Shown here: positions 1-5,813 of the stretch, in pieces
Position numbering within the stretch: the stretch's first letter is position 1
Layout: every line of letters begins with the position of its first letter
NCBI GenBank assembly: GCA_031431235.1
Contig: JANPDA010000368.1
Coordinates: 1-6,155 of the forward strand
Source of the DNA: JANNSW01 sp031431235
GTDB lineage: Bacteria; Pseudomonadota; Alphaproteobacteria; Rhizobiales; Hyphomicrobiaceae
Length of the DNA stretch: 6,155 bases
Reading direction: 5' to 3'
Translations under genes and position numbers: made by a program
Notes under the pieces: model-generated
The model's database searches: none
Told to the model about the DNA's origin: nothing
The model's input: only the letters and a program-made list of their open reading frames with translations

Positions 1-486
1 GCCGCCCGAGGCGACCTTGGCGAGCGCTCCCGCGAGCGGGGGGCTGTGCCGCGAGGTCATGACGAGGCCAGCCACTCCAAACGCCGCCGCCGAGCGCAGG
101 ATCGCCCCCACATTGTGGGGATCGGTCACCTGATCGAGCACGATCAGCAGTGCCGGTCCCCGCTCTGTCGCCACCACCAGATCGCCGAGATCGGGATCCT
201 CGAGCGGCTCGGTCTCGACCAGGGCGCCCTGGTGCACGGCGTCCCCACCCAGCTCCCGGTCGAGGTCGCGCGGCGAAACCGATAGCGGCTCGATCCCGCG
301 CATGGCAACGGCCTCCCGCATGCGATGGAGCGCATTGTCGGTCAGCAACACTCGGTGCAGGCTGCGCTTGGGATTGCGGATCACCGCTTCGACGGCGTGG
401 ACGCCATAGATCAGCGTGGGCCCCTCGGAGCTATGCTCGCGTTGCGGCCGGCCCCGATGGGGAGCTCCACCCTTGCCTCGGCTCAT
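1..486 (-). CDS. rlmB: RlmB-type 23S rRNA 2'-O-ribose methyltransferase (SpoU/TrmH family), C-terminus missing
   Basis: This is the first 162 residues of a SpoU/TrmH-family SAM-dependent RNA ribose methyltransferase; the frame runs off the left window edge. After a basic, probably disordered N-terminal tail of about 22 residues comes the substrate-binding domain typical of RlmB/TrmH proteins (TLIYGVHAVEAV at 24-35, VHQGALVE at 84-91). The first signature of the knotted catalytic domain follows (LDQVTDPHNVGAILRSAAAF, 117-136), with the family's conserved Asn125 and Arg131. The SAM-binding knot motifs lie outside the window. RlmB methylates G2251 of 23S rRNA, a modification in the peptidyl-transferase P loop. 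The family is clear, but the exact target is inferred, since paralogues such as TrmH share these motifs. Start: an in-frame stop lies just upstream; ATG at 486 (MSRGKGG) and ATG at 495 (MPPMSRG) are both possible and neither has a strong Shine-Dalgarno. I chose 486 for the GGA 8 nt upstream. No partner gene is adjacent. Confidence 0.9.
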   Translation of the reverse strand, partial: MSRGKGGAPHRGRPQREHSSEGPTLIYGVHAVEAVIRNPKRSLHRVLLTDNALHRMREAVAMRGIEPLSVSPRDLDRELGGDAVHQGALVETEPLEDPDLGDLVVATERGPALLIVLDQVTDPHNVGAILRSAAAFGVAGLVMTSRHSPPLAGALAKVASGG

Positions 487-495
487 CGGCGGCAT

Positions 496-694
496 CCGGC
501 CAAGCGTGCCAGGGCCATCGCCGCAGGCTTGCTACATCGTGACAAGAGAATTTCGAGCCGTCCGATCTCGATCCGCTGTCGGGTCATCCCAAGTCCTTTG
601 TCAGGGCGACGGGGCGAGATGAACCGGTTCTTCATTCCGTTCTCCCATAGTCATCACGCCAAAACCTTTGCAACATGCAAACAGCGAGGATTTA
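496..694. other. Divergent intergenic region between rlmB and the small exported gene
   Basis: These 199 nt separate two divergently transcribed genes and should hold both promoters. I could not pick a convincing -35/-10 pair for either direction. A 10-bp perfect palindrome, GAACCGGTTC, lies at 621-630; its role is unknown and it may be chance. I checked the minus strand for a tRNA, because tRNA genes often neighbour this methyltransferase family, and saw no cloverleaf or T-arm signature. Confidence 0.5.
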
Positions 695-991
695 ATGCGC
701 AAACTCGTCCTGATTCCAGCCGTGCTCGCCGTGTCGTGCCTCACAGCGGGTAGCTTCGTTTCTGTCGCGTCGGCCGCGGGCCCGGCCAGCATCGACCAGA
801 CGACGGCAATCGCCGATGCCCAGAGCAGTCCCTCCCGCGTGCACGACTACTGGTCGCATGGGTGCTTCTATGTCCACACCTGCGTCAAGTGGAAGTATGG
901 CTACTGCAAGCGCTGGGGCCATGTGCAGAGCTATTGCAACTACCAGCCTTCGGGCAAAAACTACGGCGGGTCCAATGGTGGGGGCTACTGA
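695..991 (+). CDS. Small exported Cys/Tyr-rich protein, unknown function
   Basis: This is a 98-residue protein that I do not recognise. Residues 1-27 form a clear Sec signal peptide: a basic MRK start, a hydrophobic core and an ASA cleavage motif before Ala28, so the mature protein would be about 71 residues. Cys15 lies in the hydrophobic core but lacks a good lipobox, so a lipoprotein is less likely. The mature part has an Ala/Ser/Thr-rich linker (28-48). A compact aromatic domain follows, with four cysteines (57, 63, 71, 81; spacing 5, 7 and 9 residues), three Trp and many Tyr, and then a Gly/Tyr tail (86-98). Four Cys in a periplasmic protein suggests two disulfides; this is inference. The ATG at 695 was chosen over the in-frame TTG at 668 because GAGGA (686-690) precedes it and the signal peptide then starts properly. 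It converges on mraY, so it is not in that operon. Confidence 0.8.
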   Translation: MRKLVLIPAVLAVSCLTAGSFVSVASAAGPASIDQTTAIADAQSSPSRVHDYWSHGCFYVHTCVKWKYGYCKRWGHVQSYCNYQPSGKNYGGSNGGGY

Positions 992-1082
992 GCCCCGAGG
1001 CTGTCCGGTCGCTGCCTTCGACGGTCCGGAAGCCCCTTCCACGGGTGCTTCCGGATCGTTGCCATTTGCTCGCCTCGGCTCA
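989..1082. repeat. Outer inverted repeat containing both convergent stop codons
   Basis: TGAGCCCCGAGGC at 989-1001 pairs with GCCTCGGCTCA at 1072-1082 over 11 bp, with a 2-nt bulge (C995, C996). The left arm begins with the TGA stop of the exported-protein gene. The right arm, read on the minus strand, begins with the TGA stop of mraY. The repeat encloses the stem-loop at 1021-1059, so the whole convergent junction can fold as a nested structure. Confidence 0.6.
1021..1059. terminator. Candidate bidirectional terminator stem-loop between mraY and the exported-protein gene
   Basis: TCCGGAAGC (1025-1033) and GCTTCCGGA (1047-1055) form a perfect 9-bp stem. On the plus-strand RNA it extends outward with one G-U wobble to A1021/T1059, and CCC/GGG can pair further inside. 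It begins 30 nt after the small gene's stop and 21 nt after the mraY stop, the right place to end both transcripts. There is no proper U-tract on either side (plus strand continues TGCCATTT), so it may pause or protect RNA ends rather than act as a classic intrinsic terminator. Confidence 0.55.
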
Positions 1083-2168
1083 GCGCAGCTTCAGCGTCGC
1101 CAAGCCGACCAGCGCCAGGATCACGCTGATGATCCAGAAGCGGATGACGATGGTGGGCTCCTGCCAGCCCTTCTGCTCGAAATGGTGATGGAGCGGCGCC
1201 ATTCGGAAGACCCGTTTGCCGGTGAGCTTGAAGGAGGCGACCTGGATCATCACCGACAGCGTCTCCAGCACGAACAGCCCGCCGACGATCGCGAGCACGA
1301 TCTCGTGCTTGGTCGCAACCGCAATCGAGCCGAGCGCACCGCCGAGTGCGAGCGAGCCGGTGTCGCCCATGAAGATCATGGCGGGTGGCGCGTTGAACCA
1401 TAGGAAGCCGAGCCCTGCTCCCACCAGCGCGCCGCAGATGATTGCCAGCTCGCCCGTGCCCGGCACATGGTGAATCTGCAGATACTTGGCGAAGATCACG
1501 TTGCCCGACAGATAGGCGATCAGGCCGAAGGTCGCCGCCGCGATCATGACGGGCACGATCGCCAAGCCGTCGAGGCCGTCGGTCAGGTTGACGGAGTTGC
1601 CAGCGCCCGCAATCACGATCAGACCGACGATCAGGAACGCCGGTCCCATGTAGAGCAGCACATCCTTGAAGAAGGGCACGGTGAGGGAGCTCGCAAACAC
1701 CGGATCGCCGATGTGCATGACAGCCCAGGTGGCAGCCGCCGCGACGCCAAGCTCGAGCACGAGCTTGATGCGGCCCGAGAACCAGTGCTTGGTCTTCTGC
1801 CTGGAGACCTTCAGATAATCGTCGACGAAACCGATCGCACCATAGGCGAGCGTCACGCCGAGCACGATCCAGATATACTCGCTGCTCCAGTTGGCCCACA
1901 GCAGCGTTGCGACCGTGACGCCCATCAGGATCATCAGGCCGCCCATGGTGGGCGTGCCCTTCTTTGCCACGATATGGCTCTGCGGGCCGTCGTCGCGGAT
2001 CGGCTGCCCCTTGCCCTGGCGCATCCGCAAGAGATTGATCAGCGGCTTGCCGAAGATCATTACGAACAGCAGTGCCGTTATCAGCGCGCCGCCGGTACGA
2101 AACGTGATGTAGCGAAAGACGTTCAGCGCACTGATCTGGTCGCTGAAATTGCCAAGCTCGTAAAGCAT
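1080..2168 (-). CDS. mraY: Phospho-N-acetylmuramoyl-pentapeptide-transferase MraY
   Basis: MraY is the inner-membrane enzyme that transfers phospho-MurNAc-pentapeptide from UDP to undecaprenyl phosphate, giving lipid I and UMP. It needs Mg2+. At 362 residues it has the usual family length and is full of hydrophobic segments; the family normally spans the membrane ten times. Visible signatures are KKGTPTMGG (69-77), the DDY catalytic/metal motif (Asp116, Asp117), NLTDGLDGL (194-202), FMGDTGSLALGG (266-277) with conserved Asp269, and the PLHHHFE histidine motif (325-331). All key residues are present. The ATG at 2168 has a strong ribosome site, GAGGGG at 2174-2179, 5 nt upstream. It is the third gene of the operon, 59 nt after murF. 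In most bacteria murD and ftsW would follow; here the operon ends at a convergent gene. Confidence 0.98.
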   Translation of the reverse strand: MLYELGNFSDQISALNVFRYITFRTGGALITALLFVMIFGKPLINLLRMRQGKGQPIRDDGPQSHIVAKKGTPTMGGLMILMGVTVATLLWANWSSEYIWIVLGVTLAYGAIGFVDDYLKVSRQKTKHWFSGRIKLVLELGVAAAATWAVMHIGDPVFASSLTVPFFKDVLLYMGPAFLIVGLIVIAGAGNSVNLTDGLDGLAIVPVMIAAATFGLIAYLSGNVIFAKYLQIHHVPGTGELAIICGALVGAGLGFLWFNAPPAMIFMGDTGSLALGGALGSIAVATKHEIVLAIVGGLFVLETLSVMIQVASFKLTGKRVFRMAPLHHHFEQKGWQEPTIVIRFWIISVILALVGLATLKLR

Positions 2169-2173
2169 GCGTG

Positions 2174-2179
2174 CCCCTC
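2174..2179 (-). promoter_or_regulatory. Shine-Dalgarno of mraY
   Basis: GAGGGG on the minus strand, 5 nt before the ATG at 2168. It is the best ribosome-binding site of the three mur genes. It fits independent initiation on mraY, which is separated from murF by 59 nt, whereas murF overlaps murE. Confidence 0.7.
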
Positions 2180-2227
2180 AGGCCTAGATCTGATCGATTA
2201 CCTTGCGAATGGTGCTCGTACGGCGGT

Positions 2228-3664
2228 TCAGCTCCCCGCAGCGATCGCCCGCTGTTCCCTCAGTTCGGACAGCCGGGTTTTCAGTGCCTCGACCAACGGT
2301 CCCATGCGCGTGCCGAGCGACCCTTTTATCATGACGGCATCGCCGGGCTTGACTGCGGCAAGAAGCGCGTCCCGCAAGGCGTCCGAGGTCGCAGCGTAGT
2401 GCCCACGTCGGCCCGCTGGCACGCGCTCGTAGAGTTGCGCCATGTGCGGCCCGCAGGCGAGCAACAGATCGATGCCCGCACTCTCGACCGGCCCGGCGAG
2501 CTCGCGATGCAGCTCGTCCGAGCGCTCCCCCAGCTCGCGCATGTCGCCGAGCACCGCGATTCGGCGCGGATGGGCTGACCGCGGCGTCTGGGCCATGGCT
2601 GCGAGCGCGGCCCGGACCGACGCCGGATTGGCATTGTAGCTTTCGTCGATGAGCAGCACTGGCCCGTCGGCAAGCTCGTAGCGGACGCGCTCGCCGCGTC
2701 CGGTCGGAGCCCGCACCTGCTCGAGCTGGGCAGCCGCTGCCGCCACGTCGGCGCCGGCGAGCGCGGCGGCCGCCAGCACGGCGAGCGAGTTCCACACATA
2801 GTGTTGGCCGGGAGCGCCGATTCGATAGGCGATCACCCGGCCGAGGATCGAGGCGCTGACCGTGCTGCCGCTGTCGTCGCTGTCGGCGCCGATGAGCCGC
2901 GCTTCGGCCTGCGCGCTCTCGCCAAAGGCGACGATGCGGCCCGCTCCACATCTGAGCGCCCGGGCCATCAGGCGCTCGAAATGCCGGTTGTCCCGGTTGA
3001 GGATGGCGATGCCGCCCGGCTCGAGGCCTTCGAAGATCTCGCCCTTGGCATCCGCGATCGCCTCCTCGGAGGCGAAGAACTCGATGTGGACGGGCGCAAC
3101 CGTCGTCACGATCGCGATGTGAGGGCGTGCCATCCGCGTCAGCGGCGCGATCTCGCCCGCATGGTTCATGCCGATCTCGATCACGGCGAACCGGGTCGCG
3201 GCCGGCATCCGGGCGAGCGTCAGCGGCACCCCCCAATGATTGTTGTAGGATTTCTCCGAGGCGTGCGTCGTGCCCTGCGGCGCCAGGCAGAGGCGCAGCG
3301 CCTCCTTGGTGCCGGTCTTGCCGACGCTGCCGGTGACAGCGATCACACGCGGCGTGCCACGCCTGCGAGCTGCCCGGCCGAGGGCCTCCAACGCCCGCAA
3401 CGGGTCGGGCACGCGCAACAGTGGGCCTGTCGTTTTCTCCGCGACCCAGTCCTCGCGCACCAGGACCGCAGCAGCACCGCGCTCGAACGCCTTGGCCACG
3501 AACTCGTGGCCGTCGCGCGCACTGGCGAGAGCAACGAACAGGTCGCCCGGCTCCAGCGTGCGGGTGTCGGGCGAGACCCCGCCCAGGATCGGGGCGGCAG
3601 CCCCCTGCAACCGGCCGCCGGTTGCCGCCTCCAGGGCATCGGACGTCCACAGCGGCTCAGCCAT
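2228..3664 (-). CDS. murF: UDP-N-acetylmuramoyl-tripeptide--D-alanyl-D-alanine ligase MurF
   Basis: MurF is the cytoplasmic ATP-dependent ligase that adds D-Ala-D-Ala to UDP-MurNAc-tripeptide, completing the pentapeptide precursor that MraY uses. The 478 residues show the three Mur-ligase domains: an N-terminal UDP-substrate domain (about 1-100), a central ATPase domain with P-loop TGSVGKTGTKE (111-121), NNHWGVPLTL (141-150), EIGMNHAGEI (163-172) and Lys207 in AKGEIF (the usual carbamylated-Lys position), and a C-terminal domain with DESYNANPAS (340-349), GDMRELG (373-379) and KGSLGTRM (447-454). Nothing essential is missing. The ATG at 3664 overlaps the murE stop by 8 nt (ATGGCTGA), with a weak site GCGGTGA about 6 nt upstream, which suggests translational coupling to murE. 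A 488-codon open frame covering the same strand is a GC-driven shadow without family motifs. Confidence 0.98.
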   Translation of the reverse strand: MAEPLWTSDALEAATGGRLQGAAAPILGGVSPDTRTLEPGDLFVALASARDGHEFVAKAFERGAAAVLVREDWVAEKTTGPLLRVPDPLRALEALGRAARRRGTPRVIAVTGSVGKTGTKEALRLCLAPQGTTHASEKSYNNHWGVPLTLARMPAATRFAVIEIGMNHAGEIAPLTRMARPHIAIVTTVAPVHIEFFASEEAIADAKGEIFEGLEPGGIAILNRDNRHFERLMARALRCGAGRIVAFGESAQAEARLIGADSDDSGSTVSASILGRVIAYRIGAPGQHYVWNSLAVLAAAALAGADVAAAAAQLEQVRAPTGRGERVRYELADGPVLLIDESYNANPASVRAALAAMAQTPRSAHPRRIAVLGDMRELGERSDELHRELAGPVESAGIDLLLACGPHMAQLYERVPAGRRGHYAATSDALRDALLAAVKPGDAVMIKGSLGTRMGPLVEALKTRLSELREQRAIAAGS

Positions 3665-5117
3665 GGCCGGTCACCGCTCTGATGGCCTCGCCCACGACCT
3701 CCTGGTCGGAGAAGGGCAGCACCCGGTCACCGACATATTGCCCGGTTTCGTGCCCCTTGCCGGCGACGAGCACGACGTCGCCCGTCCCCATCGCCCGCAC
3801 GGCGGCGAAGATCGCCTCGCGCCGGTCGCCGATCTCGCGCGCGTCCTTGGCCGCGGCGAGGATCGCGGCGCGGATCGAGGCCGGCTCCTCGGTGCGCGGA
3901 TTGTCGTCGGTCACGATCACGCTGTCGGCTTGCTCGCTGGCGATCGCCCCCATCATCGGGCGCTTCGCCCGATCACGATCGCCCCCGCAGCCGATCACGC
4001 AAATGAGCTTGCCCGTCACGAAGGGGCGCAGCGCTGCCAGTGCCGAGCTGAGCGCCTCGGGTTTGTGGGCGTAGTCGACGATGACGATGCCGCCCTTGGC
4101 CTCCCCCGCCACCTCGAGCCGGCCCGGCACGCCCCGCAAGTCCTCGAGCCGTGGGAACACACCCTCTGGCGGACTGCCTGTCGCAATGCAAAGCCCCGCC
4201 GCCATCAGTGCATTCTCCGCCTGGTAGCCCCCGATCAGCTGCAGCCGCACCTCGTAGCGCTCGCCCTCGTGGCGGACCGCGATGCGCTGGCCGAAGCCAT
4301 CGCGCTCGCTCAGCTCGAGCCGGATGCCGCGACCCTTGCGCCCGACCGTCATCACTTTGAGATCGCGCGAGTAGGCCGCTTCCACCACCTCGTCGTGGCG
4401 CGCTGCGTCCGCGTTGATGACGGCGGTCGAGCCTTCCGGCAGCAGCGCACGGAACAGGCGCTTCTTGGCGTCGAAATAATCCTCATACGTTGGATGATAG
4501 TCGAGGTGGTCATGGCCGATGTTGTTGAATGCGCCTGCCTTCAACCTCACGCCATCGAGCCGGCGCTGCTCGAGGCCGTGGCTGGAGGCTTCCATGGAAA
4601 GATGCGTCACGCCCTCGTAGCTGAGCTCGGCCAGCATCTTGTGGAGCGTCACCGGCTCGGGTGTCGTCAGGCTATCGACGGTCGAGCCGTCGGGCCGCAC
4701 CAGCCCGATCGTGCCCAGGCTCGCCGCCTGGAGGCCAGATGCGGCCCAGATCTGGCGCACGAACGAGGCGATCGAGGTCTTGCCGTTGGTGCCGGTGACG
4801 GCGACAATCATGTCGGGCTGGACCGAATAGAAACGTGCTGCCGCCAGCGCCAGCACCCGGCGGGGATCGCGCACCCGCACCAGCGGCACGTTGTCGGGCA
4901 CCTGCAGCACGGCGTCGTCGGCGAGCAGGATCGCAGCCGCACCACGGGCCGTGGCATCGGCGGCAAAGCGGGCGCCGTCGAGCTTGGAGCCGGGCAATGC
5001 CGCAAACAGGAAGCCCCGCCGCACCGCGCGGCTATCGGGCGTCAGCCCGCTGATCTCGATCTCGGCGACGCCGATCGGGAGCTTTGCGTCCTCGGCCAGG
5101 AGTCTCTTCAGCTGCAT
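3657..5117 (-). CDS. murE: UDP-N-acetylmuramoyl-L-alanyl-D-glutamate--2,6-diaminopimelate ligase MurE
   Basis: MurE adds the third stem-peptide residue to UDP-MurNAc-L-Ala-D-Glu in the cytoplasm using ATP. It has 486 residues, normal for the family. Motifs in order: the UDP-binding N-terminal domain (SR at 29-30), P-loop TGTNGKTS (108-115), TTPEP (151-155), EASSHGL (176-182), HDHLDYH (202-208), the carbamylated Lys position K218, and VDYAHKPEAL (347-356). The substrate-selecting DDNPRTE lies at 404-410 (Arg408) and GKGHE at 453-457. DNPR is the signature of meso-diaminopimelate enzymes; lysine-adding MurE proteins carry a different sequence there, so meso-DAP is predicted. The ATG at 5117 (MQLKRLL) matches the usual N-terminus; an in-frame GTG at 5147 would add ten unconvincing residues and leave almost no leader. 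No strong Shine-Dalgarno precedes the ATG. First gene of the operon. Confidence 0.97.
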   Translation of the reverse strand: MQLKRLLAEDAKLPIGVAEIEISGLTPDSRAVRRGFLFAALPGSKLDGARFAADATARGAAAILLADDAVLQVPDNVPLVRVRDPRRVLALAAARFYSVQPDMIVAVTGTNGKTSIASFVRQIWAASGLQAASLGTIGLVRPDGSTVDSLTTPEPVTLHKMLAELSYEGVTHLSMEASSHGLEQRRLDGVRLKAGAFNNIGHDHLDYHPTYEDYFDAKKRLFRALLPEGSTAVINADAARHDEVVEAAYSRDLKVMTVGRKGRGIRLELSERDGFGQRIAVRHEGERYEVRLQLIGGYQAENALMAAGLCIATGSPPEGVFPRLEDLRGVPGRLEVAGEAKGGIVIVDYAHKPEALSSALAALRPFVTGKLICVIGCGGDRDRAKRPMMGAIASEQADSVIVTDDNPRTEEPASIRAAILAAAKDAREIGDRREAIFAAVRAMGTGDVVLVAGKGHETGQYVGDRVLPFSDQEVVGEAIRAVTGHG

Positions 5118-5165
5118 CGATCGCTCGCACCGGGTCCCGAATCGCACTCGAGGACATCGTGTCCG

Positions 5166-5194
5166 GTATTAGGGTCGGCGCGAATGATGGTCAA
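5166..5194 (-). promoter_or_regulatory. Sigma70-like promoter of the murE-murF-mraY operon
   Basis: On the minus strand TTGACC (5194-5189) and TAATAC (5171-5166) are separated by exactly 17 nt. Each differs from the TTGACA/TATAAT consensus at few positions, which is unusually good for a GC-rich alphaproteobacterium. Transcription would begin near 5158-5160, giving a murE leader of about 42 nt. This supports murE as the first gene of its transcript. It is a sequence prediction only. Confidence 0.65.
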
Positions 5195-5390
5195 ATGCGG
5201 TCACCACGGCAACACCCGTCATTCCGAATCCTCGCCAAACACACCGAGGTCGCACGGCTCGGAGTTGGCCCGCCCACGACCGTCATGACGTGTGGTGACG
5301 CTTTCAGCCGTCGAGGCGTTCTGGACAGGCCGGCTCACGAGCCTTTGCCGACGAGCTCTGCAAAGCCTGGGATAACCGTGGCGGCGGCCA

Positions 5391-5419
5391 TTGTCGGAGC
5401 GAAGCCTCCCGGCTAGCTT
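5391..5419 (+). promoter_or_regulatory. Weak candidate promoter of gapR
   Basis: TTGTCG (5391-5396) and TAGCTT (5414-5419) have a 17-nt spacing. The -35 matches consensus at four of six positions and the -10 at three of six. The implied start near 5426 would place the hairpin at 5432-5452 at the very 5' end of the mRNA. No better plus-strand candidate was seen, but this one is marginal. Confidence 0.25.
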
Positions 5420-5431
5420 CCCCAGCCAATC

Positions 5432-5452
5432 GGCCCGCCGATCAGGCGGGCC
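5432..5452 (+). promoter_or_regulatory. Hairpin in the probable gapR 5' leader
   Basis: GGCCCGCC (5432-5439) and GGCGGGCC (5445-5452) form a perfect 8-bp, all-GC stem with the loop GATCA. It ends 24 nt before the gapR ATG and 6 nt before the AGAAGG ribosome site (5459-5464). No T-run follows, so it is not an intrinsic terminator. A stem this stable so close to the ribosome site could influence mRNA stability or translation; alternatively the DNA dyad could be a protein site. Confidence 0.5.
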
Positions 5453-5476
5453 CATCGCAGAAGGTGAGTGGGCACA

Positions 5477-5746
5477 ATGCAGCAGGAAGTCCATCAGGCG
5501 TCGGCCCAGCAGTCGACGCACGCGCAGCTCAAATCCGTGGTCAAGCGCATCGAGCGGCTCGAGGAGGAGAAGGCAGCGCTCGCAGGCGACATCAAGGACG
5601 TCTTCAACGAAGCCAAAGCCAACGGCTTCGACGTGAAGGCGCTGCGCAAGGTCATACGCCTGCGCAAGCAGGACGCAAGCGCGCGTCGCGAGGAGGAAGC
5701 GATCCTGGCGACCTACATGGCAGCGCTCGGCATGCTCGAAAGCTGA
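5477..5746 (+). CDS. gapR: GapR family nucleoid-associated protein (DUF2312)
   Basis: This 89-residue protein belongs to the GapR/DUF2312 family of Alphaproteobacteria. In Caulobacter, GapR is an essential nucleoid-associated protein that clamps overtwisted, AT-rich DNA ahead of replication forks and transcription and stimulates type II topoisomerases. Visible here are the family landmarks: QLKSVVKRIERLEEEK (17-32), a coiled-coil dimerisation helix; DVFNEAKANGFDVKALRKVI (41-60); RLRKQD (61-66), part of the basic DNA-binding surface; and EEEAILATYMAALGML at the C-terminus. The length matches the Caulobacter protein. The ATG at 5477 is preferred over the in-frame GTG at 5468, which lies only 3 nt from AGAAGG (5459-5464); for the ATG the gap is 12 nt, somewhat long. 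It is transcribed away from murE and converges on the right-hand gene, so it appears to be monocistronic. The adjacency to mur genes does not by itself imply a shared function. Confidence 0.95.
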   Translation: MQQEVHQASAQQSTHAQLKSVVKRIERLEEEKAALAGDIKDVFNEAKANGFDVKALRKVIRLRKQDASARREEEAILATYMAALGMLES

Positions 5747-5761
5747 TGGCGAGCGGCGGGC

Positions 5762-5813
5762 AGACCGGCTACTGGCTGGCGGCGGTCTTGACCCGCCGTC
5801 CATTGGCCGGTTT
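5762..5813 (+). terminator. Candidate gapR terminator overlapping the end of the convergent gene
   Basis: A long imperfect hairpin begins 16 nt after the gapR stop. The outer arm AGACCGGCTACTG (5762-5774) pairs with CATTGGCCGGTTT (5801-5813) with one mismatch and wobbles. The inner GGCGGCGG (5778-5785) pairs with CCGCCGTC (5793-5800), leaving a 7-nt loop and a GCT bulge. On the plus strand it ends in TTTAT, a short T-run. The right half lies inside the last codons of the minus-strand gene, whose stop (5769-5771) is in the left arm. Confidence 0.5.

Larger units (their letters stand above)
5118..5476. other. Divergent intergenic region between murE and gapR
   Basis: These 359 nt hold no credible gene. 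A 34-codon frame from ATG 5184 overlaps the murE promoter and has no ribosome site. Besides that promoter and the gapR leader hairpin, I see a perfect 10-bp palindrome CGTCATGACG (5281-5290). There is also an 8-bp inverted repeat, GTCACCAC (5200-5207, next to the murE -35) with GTGGTGAC (5292-5299), and a dyad CTTTGC (5343-5348)/GCAAAG (5360-5365). Any of these could be a regulator site, but none matches an operator I can name and short dyads arise by chance. Confidence 0.5.

Noticed and set aside
111..121. MurF P-loop variant GKTG (residues 111-121 of MurF)
   Set aside because: The nucleotide-binding Gly-Lys-Thr is intact and the following residue tolerates variation, so it is not a sign of inactivation. 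The coordinates given are residue numbers.
150..542. Plus-strand open frames of 79-142 codons over rlmB
   Set aside because: They are antisense to the rlmB reading frame, which has unmistakable SpoU motifs.
496..694. A possible tRNA gene near rlmB
   Set aside because: I read both strands for T-arm and acceptor features and found none that pair into a cloverleaf.
1467..2399. A 310-codon plus-strand open frame antisense to mraY and the end of murF
   Set aside because: It is an antisense shadow of mraY; the translation is Asp/His/Arg-rich and has no signature.
2184..3650. A 488-codon open frame on the minus strand covering all of murF
   Set aside because: It is another frame of the same DNA, kept open by high GC. 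Its product is Arg/Gly/Ala-rich without any domain, while the MurF frame carries every family motif.
3270..5288. A 672-codon plus-strand open frame antisense to murE
   Set aside because: It is the complement of a genuine high-GC coding gene, with low-complexity His/Arg/Ala-rich translation, no ribosome site and no recognisable motif.
5184..5288. A 34-codon leader peptide upstream of gapR
   Set aside because: It overlaps the murE promoter, has no Shine-Dalgarno, and is only the tail of the antisense frame.
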